Source of the DNA: SAR202 cluster bacterium
Lineage (GTDB): Bacteria > Chloroflexota > Dehalococcoidia > Lucifugimonadales > VGZR01
Reading direction: 5' to 3'
DNA: 64,000 nucleotides
Assembly (NCBI GenBank): GCA_016872515.1
Contig: VGZR01000012.1
Location: forward strand, 1 to 64,000
Shown: piece after piece, positions 1 to 8,011 of the stretch
Position numbering within the stretch: the stretch's first letter is position 1
Layout of the letters: each line of letters begins with the position of its first letter
The notes under the pieces: model-generated
Database searches by the model: none
Told to the model about the DNA's origin: nothing
What the model saw: the letters and a program-made list of their open reading frames with translations, nothing else
Program-made: the position numbers and the translations under genes

Positions 1-165
1 TTCCGGGTCACCGGTGCCTGGGGCTCCGAAATGGGTGATGTCCTCTACTCCCTCGTCTGCCTCGCCAACGCCACAGGGACTGACCTCGGGGCGGCGCTGC
101 GCGATGCCATGGCGAAGTACGAGGCGCGGCTGGCGACGAAGGGCGACGCAGGCTCCGGGCGGTAG
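1..165 (+). CDS. MazG-like nucleotide pyrophosphohydrolase, C-terminal fragment (cut by window edge)
   Basis: Frame 1 is open from the first base to a TAG at 163-165 and gives 54 residues. The segment EMGDVLYSLVCLANATGTDL matches the helix of all-alpha NTP pyrophosphohydrolases (MazG/dUTPase-2 superfamily) that carries the E-x-x-D metal ligands. These enzymes hydrolyse (d)NTPs to (d)NMP and pyrophosphate. The remaining tail (KYEARLATKGD) is charged, as is usual for the C-terminus. The start lies outside the window, so length and exact subfamily cannot be judged. It converges with the EamA pair, with only four bases between the two stop codons. Confidence 0.7.
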   Translation, partial: FRVTGAWGSEMGDVLYSLVCLANATGTDLGAALRDAMAKYEARLATKGDAGSGR

Positions 166-169
166 CCGG

Positions 170-1073
170 CTACAGCAGGGCGATGACGGCGATGCCGCCC
201 ACCACCATGCCGATGGCGACAAGCTTGACGGCCAGGGCACGCGTCTGCAGAGGCTCGTTCATGAGCTTGAGCTTCGGCGTGCTGAGCAGCGTGCTCACCA
301 GGAACACCCACGCCGGCACCGTGGAGACAAGCGTGGCGACCAGGGCGGCGGGACCAGTGTCGAAGGCGCGAAGCATCAGGATGTGTCCCAGCGGCAGGAT
401 CCCCGCCTCGGCGCCCAGGGCCAACGCGACCACGACAGGTTTGCGGGCTGAGGCAAGCATCTGCCGTGTCGTCTCCTTGCGCCAGTTGAGCGCCACGAAG
501 ACGAGATAGCCCATGCGCATCGCCCAGAAGCCGGTCATCGGCTCGACCCGCTCCAGCGCGTAGCCGGTCAACACGTGGGCGAGTCCGGCGAAGCCCGCGG
601 CGACCAGGAGCGCGAAGAAGGTCACGCCAAGGCTGAAGCCCAAGACGCCGGGGCCGCGCTCCGCCGAGATGACCACAGCCCCCAGCACCGCCGCAAGGAT
701 GGCCAACCACTCCCATGCACTGCGATGATCACCCAGGACGAACACCGCGATGAGCGCCACGAACACGGGCGCCGTGTTGAAGACGGGGATAGCGCGCGAG
801 GCCTCCGCCTTCCGCAGCACGCGGTAGAGGATGCTCAGAGCGATACCGAACGAAGCGCCACCTCCGAAGATGGCGGCCATGTGGCTAGCAGGCGTGCCCG
901 GCTGGAAAAGGGGCGATGAACGCGAACGGGATCCCGAAGAGCACCAGGTTCACGCCCAACCAGCCCATCATGACCGGCGCACTGAGCTGATAGCGGGTAG
1001 CCATCTGCTTCTCGGCGACGTTGCCCAGGCCGGTCAGAACGGCTGCGAACAGCGAAAGGGTGACTCAGTTCAC
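170..1073 (-). pseudogene. EamA/DMT-family transporter, disrupted paralogue of the next gene
   Basis: The last 236 codons (170-880) encode most of an EamA-type drug/metabolite exporter closely similar to the intact neighbour at 1171-2073. The N-terminal part can be read from GTG at 1071-1073 but carries two lesions. Codon 3 is TGA (1065-1067) where the paralogue has Trp, and the frame shifts by one base in the aaaagggg run at about 905-913. The frame before the shift gives FAFIAPF and the frame after gives QPGTPASHMAAIF, matching FAFIYPFAPGTSVSHIAAIF of the paralogue. A sequencing indel could explain the shift but not also the in-frame stop. An internal restart at ATG 880 would lack the first two or three membrane helices. 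Confidence 0.75.
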
Positions 1074-1170
1074 TAAGGATTCCTGCCTATGGCACGCCAT
1101 CCATCGGCGTGCTCACGGTTAGAATCGGCTAACTGGAGGGGCATCGCGGTTCGATGCGAAAGGCTGCGCC

Positions 1171-2073
1171 CTACAGCAGGGTTATCAGCGCCACACCACC
1201 CACGACCATGGCAATGGCCACGACTTTGAGGGCCAAGGCGCGTTTCTGCACAGGTTCGTCCATGACCTTGAACCACGAGGAGCTGAGCAGGGTGCTGATC
1301 AGGAGCACCCAGATCGGCACGGACGAGAACAGCGTGGACACCAGCGCGACGGGGCCGGTGGCGAAGGCGCGCATCATGAAGACATGGGCCAGAGGCATCA
1401 GGCCGGCCTCGAACACCAGGACCAACAGCAGCACGACAGGCTTCCGCGCAGATTCGAGGATCTGTCCCGCCGTGTCCTTCCGCCAATTCACCAGCACCAG
1501 CGCAAAGCAGCCGAGCCGCATCGCCCAGAAGGCGGTCATCGGTTCCATCTCGTCCATCGCATAGCTCGTGAGCACATGGGCCCCGCCGACGATTGCAGCT
1601 GCGAGGAGCAGTACGAAGAAGTTGCTGTTCAGGCTGAAGCCCAATACCCCCGAACCCCGCTCCGCCGATATGACTACCGCACCAAGAACGGTTACAAGCA
1701 CCGCCACCCACTGCCATGCGCTGAGGGGGTTGCCAAGGACAAAGACCGACAGGATCGCCACGAACACCGGCGCGGCGTTGTAAACGGGAAAGGCGCGAGA
1801 TGCCTCAGCCTTTTTCAGCACGCGGTACAGGATGCTCAGCGAGACGCCGTACAGGGCGCCCGCAACGAAGATAGCGGCGATGTGGCTGACCGACGTGCCC
1901 GGCGCGAACGGGTAGATGAAAGCGAAGATTACGCCATAGCCGAGCAGGGTCAGGCCCAGCCACCCCATCAGCGCCGATGCGCTGGGCAGGTAGCGCGACG
2001 CTAGTTGCTTTTCAACGACGTTGCCGGCGCCACCCATGGCCGCGGCAATCAACGCAAGGGCGATCCAGTTCAC
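1171..2073 (-). CDS. EamA/DMT-superfamily transporter
   Basis: A 300-residue integral membrane protein with about ten hydrophobic helices in two EamA repeats, the usual size for the 10-TMS drug/metabolite transporter family. It starts MNWIALALIAAAMGG directly in the first helix, and the helix ends carry conserved EKQLASRY and SILYRVLKKAEASRAFPVYN segments. Known members export amino acids, nucleosides or other metabolites; the substrate cannot be read from sequence. A broken tandem copy lies about 100 bases downstream, so the pair arose by duplication. No regulator is adjacent. Confidence 0.85.
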   Translation of the reverse strand: MNWIALALIAAAMGGAGNVVEKQLASRYLPSASALMGWLGLTLLGYGVIFAFIYPFAPGTSVSHIAAIFVAGALYGVSLSILYRVLKKAEASRAFPVYNAAPVFVAILSVFVLGNPLSAWQWVAVLVTVLGAVVISAERGSGVLGFSLNSNFFVLLLAAAIVGGAHVLTSYAMDEMEPMTAFWAMRLGCFALVLVNWRKDTAGQILESARKPVVLLLVLVFEAGLMPLAHVFMMRAFATGPVALVSTLFSSVPIWVLLISTLLSSSWFKVMDEPVQKRALALKVVAIAMVVGGVALITLL

Positions 2074-2191
2074 TCGGGACTCCTCAATCCCCCTCCGGGT
2101 GCAATCAGCTGTAAACGGAACCCCCTACCCCGCCCTCCAGCGGAAGAAGCGAAGTAGGGGGCCTTTCGAAGATCTCGTTAGAGGTTGAAGG

Positions 2192-3526
2192 TCAGCGGAT
2201 GCGCTGAACGACCTTGCGAGCGGCGGTCACGAACTGGTCTATCTCCTTCTCGGTGGTGTTGATGTTGAGCGCGCCGATGCCTTTGGCGAACATCAGGATG
2301 CCCTCGTTCATCATACCCACATAGAAGGCGTTCAGCTTCGCCTTGTCGCCCTTCAGGTACGAGCGGTAGTCGGTGATTTCGTGCTCGTTGAAGTGGATGC
2401 CGAACAGCGACCCGACGCCCGTCACCTGCGCCGGCACGTCCAACTCGTCGAAGGTCGCGCGCAGCTTCGCGCGCAGCGAGTCGCCCAGCGCGTTCAGCCG
2501 CTTATAGACGGGCGGCGTGAGCTGGGTCATCGTTGCCTCGCCCGCCGCCATCGTCATGGGGTTGGCGTTGAAGGTGCCCGGATGCGAGATGGTCGCGCCC
2601 TTCTGGTTGTCGTACAGGGCCATGAGGTCGTCGCGCCCGCCCCACGCGCCTACCGGCAGCCCGCCGCCGATGATCTTGCCGAAGCAGGTCACGTCGGGGA
2701 TGACCCCGAACATCTCCTGCGCGCCGCCCGGCGCCAGCCGCAAGGTCTGCACCTCGTCGAAGATGAGCACCATGCCCAGTTCTTTGGTGAGGTCGCGCAT
2801 CCCTTGGAGGAACTCCGGCTTGCCCGGCACGTAGCCGATATTGGACAGAACCGCCTCCATGATGACGCAGCCGACCTCGTGCTGATGACGGCGGAGGATG
2901 TCCTCGCACGCCTCCAGGTTGTTGTACGGCATGATGACGACGTCGTTGGTCACGCCGGGAGGCTGTCCCGGCCATTCAGGGACGGGGTTGTAGCCGTTGG
3001 GGTCGAGCTTGCTGAGGGGAGGGCTGACACTGATGGAGACCTCTTCGGAGTTGCCGTGGTAGCCGCCCTCAAACTTGGCGTACTTGGGTTTGCCTGTGAA
3101 CGCCCGGGCCATCCGGATGGCGTTCATCGTCCCCTCGGTGCCCGAGTTGGTGAACCGGATCTTTTCTACCGACGGCACCCGCTCGACGAGCAGCTTCGCC
3201 AGGCGCACCTGCACATCCGTCGGGGCGCTGTAGCTCAGCCCCTTGGGCGCCTGGTCGGTCACCGCCTTCACGACTTTGGGATTGGCGTGACCGACGATGT
3301 AGGTCGTCGCGTTGATCATGAAGTCGAGATAGCGGTTACCGTCCACGTCATAGACGTAGTGGCCCTCGGCGTGGTCAACGAAGAAGGGGTACGGGTCGAA
3401 ATAGGCGGTGCCGCGCGAGCTGCCGCCGGGCAGGTACTTGGCCGCCTCGGCCTGCATCGTCTTGGACTTGGCGTGCTTCTTGGTATAGGCCTCGCGCTCT
3501 CTGTTCAAGGCGTTGTTATTCGCCAT
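2192..3526 (-). CDS. Class III PLP-dependent aminotransferase (glutamate-1-semialdehyde aminomutase-like)
   Basis: A 444-residue cytosolic PLP enzyme of the class III (fold type I) family. Visible motifs are GTEG near residue 130 for phosphate binding, FDEVQ at about 256-260 with the PLP-ring Asp257, and FGKIIGGGLPVGAWGG at about 282-297 with the Schiff-base Lys284. The overall pattern is closest to HemL-like proteins, but no haem genes are nearby and it sits beside an SDR, so it may be a catabolic transaminase rather than the tetrapyrrole enzyme. GAAGGAGAG a few bases before ATG 3526 fixes the start. The substrate is not determinable from sequence. Confidence 0.85.
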   Translation of the reverse strand: MANNNALNREREAYTKKHAKSKTMQAEAAKYLPGGSSRGTAYFDPYPFFVDHAEGHYVYDVDGNRYLDFMINATTYIVGHANPKVVKAVTDQAPKGLSYSAPTDVQVRLAKLLVERVPSVEKIRFTNSGTEGTMNAIRMARAFTGKPKYAKFEGGYHGNSEEVSISVSPPLSKLDPNGYNPVPEWPGQPPGVTNDVVIMPYNNLEACEDILRRHQHEVGCVIMEAVLSNIGYVPGKPEFLQGMRDLTKELGMVLIFDEVQTLRLAPGGAQEMFGVIPDVTCFGKIIGGGLPVGAWGGRDDLMALYDNQKGATISHPGTFNANPMTMAAGEATMTQLTPPVYKRLNALGDSLRAKLRATFDELDVPAQVTGVGSLFGIHFNEHEITDYRSYLKGDKAKLNAFYVGMMNEGILMFAKGIGALNINTTEKEIDQFVTAARKVVQRIR

Positions 3527-3620
3527 CTGCTCTCTCCTTCAGCGGGCGCCTTGCCCTTTGCGGGCTTCGCCCAGAACCCGCTCATTATATCCGCTCACAC
3601 ATCTGCAAACAGTCCATGCC

Positions 3621-4376
3621 TCACTGGGCGGTGATACCGCCGTCCATGACCAGTTCGGCGCCGGTGATGTAGCTTGACTCATCAGAGGCAAGGAACAAGG
3701 CCCCCGGGGCGATGTCCTCGGGCATGGCGATGCGGCCCAGGGGCGTCCTCTCGATCAGCTTCTTGCGCTCCACGGGGTCGTGGACGAGAACCGCGGCCTG
3801 GGGCGTGTCTATGAAGCCGGGGTGGAGGGAGTTGACGCGGATGTTCTCCTTGGCGTACTGGATGGCGGCGGCCTTGGTGAAGATGCGGACGGCACCCTTC
3901 GAGGCGGGATAGGCCGCCTCCATGGCTGATCCCACAAGCCCGTAGATGGACGATACGTTGATGATCGAGCCGCCGCCCGCCTTCCGCATCTCCGGGATGG
4001 CGTGCTTGGTGCCGAGAAACGTGCCGGTGGCGTTGACCGCCATGACCCTGTCCCAATCCTGCGTGGGGTACTCGTGAAGGCGCACGAGCGCGCCGCCGAT
4101 GCCGGCGTTGTTCACCAGCACGTTCAGCTTGCCGTACAGCTTGACCGTGGCGGCGATGACCTTCCGCCATTCGTCCTCGCTGGCCACGTTGAGGTGCATG
4201 TAGGTCGCGGTGCGGCCTGTGTCCTCAATCACGCGCGTCACCTTGCGGCCCAGCTCGTCCTGGATGTCGGCCAGGACCACCTTGGCGCCCTCGTTGGCAA
4301 ACAGCCGCGCCTCGGCGGCACCCATGCCGCTGGCCGCGCCAGTGATCAGAGCAACCTTTCCGTCCAATCTACCCAT
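3621..4376 (-). CDS. SDR-family NAD(P)-dependent oxidoreductase
   Basis: A 251-residue classical short-chain dehydrogenase starting MGRLDGKVALITG. The cofactor motif TGAASGMG is near residue 12, NNAG near 90, the catalytic Ser in INVSSIYG, and the Tyr/Lys pair in YPASK. The C-terminus ITGAELVMDGG is typical of the FabG/3-alpha(20-beta)-hydroxysteroid dehydrogenase group. ATG 4376 was chosen because the family normally begins here and GAGGAG lies just upstream; ATG 4388 is also possible. It is co-oriented with and upstream of the aminotransferase (gap about 94 bases), so the two could act in one catabolic route, but the substrate is unknown. Confidence 0.88.
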   Translation of the reverse strand: MGRLDGKVALITGAASGMGAAEARLFANEGAKVVLADIQDELGRKVTRVIEDTGRTATYMHLNVASEDEWRKVIAATVKLYGKLNVLVNNAGIGGALVRLHEYPTQDWDRVMAVNATGTFLGTKHAIPEMRKAGGGSIINVSSIYGLVGSAMEAAYPASKGAVRIFTKAAAIQYAKENIRVNSLHPGFIDTPQAAVLVHDPVERKKLIERTPLGRIAMPEDIAPGALFLASDESSYITGAELVMDGGITAQ

Positions 4377-4466
4377 CGTTCTCCTCATCTCATTCCCCAC
4401 TTCGCGCCGATGCCAGCATCCCGCGACGGCAGGCAGTGTACCTACGGTCAACCCTCGTGTCAAAAG

Positions 4467-4489
4467 CCTATCCCGAGCGGAGTCGAAGG
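4467..4489. repeat. Short dispersed repeat, CCTTCGAC...GCTC..GG family
   Basis: The reverse complement of this stretch (CCTTCGACTCCGCTCGGGAT followed by AGG) resembles 10456-10476 (CCTTCGACAAGCTCAGGGCA followed by GG). Similar short palindromic segments are common between genes in environmental Chloroflexota and other phyla. It lies between the divergent SDR and sigma-factor remnant. Confidence 0.4.
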
Positions 4490-4539
4490 AAAAGCTTGGG
4501 CTAAAATGGGGCCGCCAGCCAGGCAAGGCATATGAATCT

Positions 4540-4797
4540 GTGACCCGCCAACCCCACGTAGAGTCTTTAGGTGGAGAGGAAAGAGACAAGCTCCACTCAG
4601 GGCAAGCTGCGGGCCTCGCCGGGCAGAGCGACGAAGAGTTGATCGCCTTGGTGGTGGAGCAGAAACGGGAGGCGCTAGAGGCGCTCTACAGGCGGTACGG
4701 GAACGCGGTGTACTCTCTGGCCTTGCACATCCTGAGGGACCCGGGGGCTGCGGAGGAGATGGCCCAGGACTCCTTTTTCAACGTGTGGCGCGGCGCG
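4540..4797 (+). pseudogene. ECF sigma factor, region 2 fragment only
   Basis: From GTG 4540 the frame encodes an acidic linker and then a clear sigma-70 region 2: LYRRYGNAVYSLALHILRD followed by EEMAQDSFFNVWRGA. In intact ECF sigma factors this is followed by a linker and region 4, which binds the -35 element. Here the match stops at about 4795, and the frame runs on as arginine/glycine-rich nonsense to a stop at 4990-4992. Region 4 and the start of the partner anti-sigma are both missing. A TAAAAT at 4503-4508 may be the old -10 box. A single deletion or an assembly join at about 4790-4800 explains the structure. Confidence 0.72.
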
Positions 4798-4840
4798 GCC
4801 ACAGCAGGCGGAAGGTGGTGCCGCGGCATGGCTCCGCAGG

Positions 4841-5566
4841 GTGCTGGCGGCGATGACGAGGCCGTCGCTGGGGATGGCCGGAACCTACGCGGGCGCTGCC
4901 GCGGTCGTGCTGGCCGTCGTCGGCGTGGTCTTGCTCAACGGGCGGGTCAACGATGTCGCCAGCGACAACCAGGCCTTGGCCCAGAAGGTTGACGCCGCCC
5001 AAGAGGAACAGGTCGTCATGTCAGATATGAAGGAGCAACTGGAGGAGGTCGCGGCGAGCCAGGACGCCATGGATACCAAAGTCGAGGAGACCGCCAGGCT
5101 CGGCACGCGGCTGGACGCGCTCATCGCCGAGCAGTCGGCGTTGGCCACGGAGGTGCAGACGGTGGCGGCTAGGGGCTCGGATCTCATGGGCATGGTGAAG
5201 GACACGCGCTACCTAGCCTATATGGCCGCCGAACCGGGCACGAGCGTGAACGCACTCTGGTGGGAGCAGCGTACAGTCCAGGCCCGCGGCATGATGATGG
5301 TCTCCTCTGACCGCACCTGGGTCATCTTGGCTGTGCTCGACCTGCCGCCGCTGCCCCAGGGCAGGGTGTACCAGGTGTGGCTCATCAAAGGCAACACCGC
5401 CTTCGACGCCGGTACGTTCGTCTTGAACCCGTTCACCAGCCAGGGACAGGTGCGCATCCAGTTCCCCGTACCGCCCGACGAACTCGAAGCCATCGGGATC
5501 ACCATCGAGCCGATCGGGGGCAGCCCCGGCCCGACGAGCGACTCGGTACTGGTCGGCGAGTTCTAA
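4841..5566 (+). CDS. RskA-type anti-sigma factor, N-terminal sigma-binding domain missing
   Basis: A 241-residue frame from GTG 4841. It contains a membrane helix at residues 12-32 (AGTYAGAAAVVLAVVGVVLL), a coiled-coil rich in E, Q, D and A at about 35-90, and an extracytoplasmic RskA C-terminal domain at about 115-241 (VLDLPPLPQGRVYQVWLI, with IEPIGGSPGPTSDSVL near the end). The same frame is open upstream to about 4793 and reads as the juxtamembrane part of an anti-sigma. The cytoplasmic sigma-binding zinc-finger region is absent because the gene is joined to the sigma fragment in another frame. It therefore probably cannot hold a sigma factor, and may be a pseudogene. Confidence 0.7.
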   Translation: MLAAMTRPSLGMAGTYAGAAAVVLAVVGVVLLNGRVNDVASDNQALAQKVDAAQEEQVVMSDMKEQLEEVAASQDAMDTKVEETARLGTRLDALIAEQSALATEVQTVAARGSDLMGMVKDTRYLAYMAAEPGTSVNALWWEQRTVQARGMMMVSSDRTWVILAVLDLPPLPQGRVYQVWLIKGNTAFDAGTFVLNPFTSQGQVRIQFPVPPDELEAIGITIEPIGGSPGPTSDSVLVGEF

Positions 5567-5580
5567 GACTTTTCTTAGAA
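5561..5580. other. Perfect AT-rich hairpin overlapping the rskA-like stop codon
   Basis: TTCTAAGA (5561-5568), loop CTTT, TCTTAGAA (5573-5580). The stem includes the TAA stop of the anti-sigma gene. No U-tract follows, so it is a weak candidate for an intrinsic terminator; an operator is equally possible. Confidence 0.4.
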
Positions 5581-5668
5581 ATAGGCCTGTGAACGTCTAT
5601 GCCCCTCCAGTGGTCGTGTGCTACAGTCGGCTCGTAGCTACGACTTCAAAGGAAGATAGGCAGTCTCC

Positions 5669-6802
5669 ATGCTCAGGCCCAAGCTAGCCCTCCTACTCGC
5701 CCTGTTCGCCATCGCGGCCCTGCCCGTGGCGCTCGCCCATGCCCAGAAAGCCGAGCCTCCGCCCAGGAACATGGCCGTCATCTGGGACAACCTCTCCCTC
5801 AGCGACTCTATCACCTACACACTCACAGGGATGCCCAAGCTGGGGCCGGACAAAGCCCTGGAGGGTTGGCTCATCTCCGACGACAACTCTGTACGGCTGA
5901 GCACAGGCATCATGACGGTAGCCGAGGACGGGAGTGTCAACCACTCGACCACCACACCAAGCGGTGAGAACCTCATACGCAGGTACGACAAGGTGGTCAT
6001 CACCGTCGAGCCGGTGCCGGACCCCTCGCCGGCCAAGCCCTCCGACGAGGTGCTCTGGAGCCACCGCATCCCCAGCAGGGCGATGGAGCACATCCGCCAC
6101 CTGCTGACGAACTGGCCGGAGCCGGCGACCAAGGGAGTCATCACCAACCTCAAGGAGCAGCTTGAGGCCGCCCTTCTCCATGCCCAGCTGGCCCAGGCTG
6201 CCACGACCATCGCGGAGTTCCAGACCCACGCGCACCACGTCATCAACATCATCGAGGGGCCGACGGGCTCGAATTTCGATGCGGACTTCGGGAACCCCGG
6301 CGACGGCATCGGCGTGCTGACCCACGCTGCAGACCGCAAGCACGCGGGCTTCGCGGCGGATATGGCGCCCGACGACGCTGACATCACCAATCACGCCGCG
6401 CTTGTGGAGACCAACGGCAAGAACGTAGAGGACTGGGCCAAACAGGCCAGGGACCAGTCACTCGTGGCCCTCGGCGTCAGCGGCCTCACACAGGCCCAAA
6501 TCCAGATGATTCCCGTCATAGGACTGCTGAACAGTGCGGTGAACGGTACGGATGCCGGCGGCAGCGGGACAATCGACTCCATCTCCGGCGAGGGCGGCGC
6601 CAAGCAGGCGTATGTCGAGGCACAACTCATGGCCACCTACGCCCTCAGCCCGGGCGGCCTGCCCAAGCCGATCCAGCTCGGTCCGGGTCTGCCCAGCGCA
6701 GGCGACAGTGCGGTGCCGATGGTTGCGTGGTTGGCCTTGGCCTTCGGCGTGGCCCTAGCCGCTGGCGGGGCAGCGCTGTTCTGGAGACACCACAGGGCGT
6801 AG
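5669..6802 (+). CDS. Exported protein with C-terminal membrane anchor and RskA-like N-terminal domain
   Basis: A 377-residue protein with a signal peptide at 1-25 (LALLLALFAIAALPVALAHA). Residues 35-135 have a beta-rich pattern (EGWLISDD, TVAEDGSV, YDKVVITVEPVPDP) resembling the RskA C-terminal fold. A helical middle holds several His residues, and a C-terminal membrane helix (VAWLALAFGVALAAGGAALF) is followed by RHHRA. The topology would leave most of the protein outside. It follows the anti-sigma gene and could be its sensory partner or target; this is inference from similarity and position. A 12-base palindrome TCGTAGCTACGA (5632-5643) lies upstream. No enzyme motif is seen. Confidence 0.7.
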   Translation: MLRPKLALLLALFAIAALPVALAHAQKAEPPPRNMAVIWDNLSLSDSITYTLTGMPKLGPDKALEGWLISDDNSVRLSTGIMTVAEDGSVNHSTTTPSGENLIRRYDKVVITVEPVPDPSPAKPSDEVLWSHRIPSRAMEHIRHLLTNWPEPATKGVITNLKEQLEAALLHAQLAQAATTIAEFQTHAHHVINIIEGPTGSNFDADFGNPGDGIGVLTHAADRKHAGFAADMAPDDADITNHAALVETNGKNVEDWAKQARDQSLVALGVSGLTQAQIQMIPVIGLLNSAVNGTDAGGSGTIDSISGEGGAKQAYVEAQLMATYALSPGGLPKPIQLGPGLPSAGDSAVPMVAWLALAFGVALAAGGAALFWRHHRA

Positions 6803-6931
6803 CACCCCCGGCTCTTTCCGACCGTATCTCGACGTGGGGAGCACGGCCGTACGCCCCTACGCGCATCCTCATCCTTGAACTCACTCTCCTGCTCAGTGCT
6901 ACGCTGGTCTCATAGCCTTTCGGAGGGCGCA

Positions 6932-7114
6932 ATGGCACGTCCCGTCCAACCTCCGGAACCAACGAGTACCCCCAACGCGGGCCAGCCTGCAGGAAGCGAC
7001 CCCCCTACGGCGGGCCAAGAACTCTGCGACATCTGCGGCGCAGTGATGCTAGAAGACCACTGCAAGATGCGCTGCCCCGCCTGCGGCTACACCAGGGACT
7101 GCTCCGATCCGTAG
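6932..7114 (+). CDS. Small C4 zinc-ribbon protein
   Basis: A 60-residue protein whose start at ATG 6932 is supported by CGGAGGG seven bases upstream. The first 30 residues are Pro/Gly-rich and disordered. The C-terminal half has CDIC and CPAC pairs plus additional cysteines (CKMRCPACGYTRDC), a treble-clef or rubredoxin-like zinc-ribbon pattern with GYTRDC typical of small zinc-ribbon proteins. Partners and function are unknown. It is a single gene between two co-oriented genes, with about 160 bases of non-coding sequence on its 3' side. Confidence 0.65.
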   Translation: MARPVQPPEPTSTPNAGQPAGSDPPTAGQELCDICGAVMLEDHCKMRCPACGYTRDCSDP

Positions 7115-7179
7115 GCGCTAGAATAGACCCATGGTGGCCTTGCACCAAAACCGTCTATTTCTCAGTCGAAGCATGCAAT

Positions 7180-7220
7180 CACCCCCACCTCATATCCTCC
7201 TCCCTCAAGGTGGAGGAGGG
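7180..7220. repeat. Dispersed palindromic repeat, copy 1
   Basis: ACCCCCACCT followed by a CCTCCTCCCTCAAGGTGGAG palindrome. It belongs to the family with core (C/T)CCCC(C)TC(A/G)AGGGGG and one arm ending in a GGGGGTGAG-like flank. It lies in the leader region of the lipoprotein gene. Confidence 0.6.
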
Positions 7221-7272
7221 TTTGAAGGCGATCCTTTCCGATGAAGGCATACCTTCTTGTGCAAGGCTACCC

Positions 7273-7980
7273 ATGGTGAGGACAACTCTTGCGGCAGTGT
7301 ACGTGCTGACGGCCCTGTGGCTGGCTGCGTGCGGGCGCTCGACCCCGCCCTCCCCCACACCCACGCCGACGCCCGTCACACCGCAGGGGGTGCTGGCCCA
7401 GTCGGGCCAGGTCATGGCCTCGCTCGCCAGCTTCCACTTCCGCATGGTCCACGAGGTCGGCTCGACCGAGATGCTGCCGGGGCTGAAGGTGGACGACGTG
7501 TTCGGCGACGTGCAGACGCCCGACCGCCTCCTCGCCGAGTTTCGGGGGCTGTTCGGCGCCTTCACCATCAAAGCGCAGATCATTGCCATCGGCGAAGAGA
7601 ACTACATGACCAACCCCCTCTCCGGCGTATGGGAGAAGGTGGATACGCAGGTGACGCCCATCGGCTTCTTCAACCCGAGGGAGGGCATCGCATCGATGAT
7701 GGGCCAGATAACCGAGGCGCAGTTCCTCGACCCGCTCCCGACCAACTCGGACGTCTTCCGCATCGGCGGCGTGCTAGAGGCGCGGGCTTTGCGGCCGCTC
7801 CTCGGCAACACGCTGACCACCGAGCTGGTGAGCGTCGAACTCCACATCGAGCAGACATCGCTGCGTCTGCTGCGCGCGGTCTTCGAAGGCGCCGTGACAC
7901 CCACCGACCAGCCGGACACGCTGCGGCTGGTGACGATGTCCGGCTTCAACGAACCCGTGACCATTGAGCCGCCGCAGTGA
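7273..7980 (+). CDS. LppX/LprA/LprF/LprG-family lipoprotein
   Basis: A 235-residue lipoprotein. Its signal peptide MVRTTLAAVYVLTALWLAAC ends in a lipobox (LAAC) and is followed by a Ser/Pro/Thr linker. The body (SLASFHFRM, LLAEFRGLFGAFTIKAQIIAIGEENYMTNPLSGVWEKV) fits the LppX_LprAFG family, which binds lipids in a half-barrel pocket. In mycobacteria lprG is co-transcribed with the MFS exporter gene Rv1410c/p55, and here an MFS gene follows within 31 bases of the stop. ATG 7273 was chosen because it puts the signal peptide at the N-terminus; the frame is open further upstream. A role in lipid export is inferred. Confidence 0.72.
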   Translation: MVRTTLAAVYVLTALWLAACGRSTPPSPTPTPTPVTPQGVLAQSGQVMASLASFHFRMVHEVGSTEMLPGLKVDDVFGDVQTPDRLLAEFRGLFGAFTIKAQIIAIGEENYMTNPLSGVWEKVDTQVTPIGFFNPREGIASMMGQITEAQFLDPLPTNSDVFRIGGVLEARALRPLLGNTLTTELVSVELHIEQTSLRLLRAVFEGAVTPTDQPDTLRLVTMSGFNEPVTIEPPQ

Positions 7981-8011
7981 TAGTAGCCTGGAACTAACAG
8001 GCGAAGGCGAC

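Noticed and set aside
2381-3634. A 417-codon + strand frame opposite the class III aminotransferase
   Set aside because: Antisense shadow; the aminotransferase frame has complete PLP motifs.
4778-5205. Short - strand frames opposite the anti-sigma gene
   Set aside because: Ala/Ser-rich antisense shadows of a coiled-coil region.
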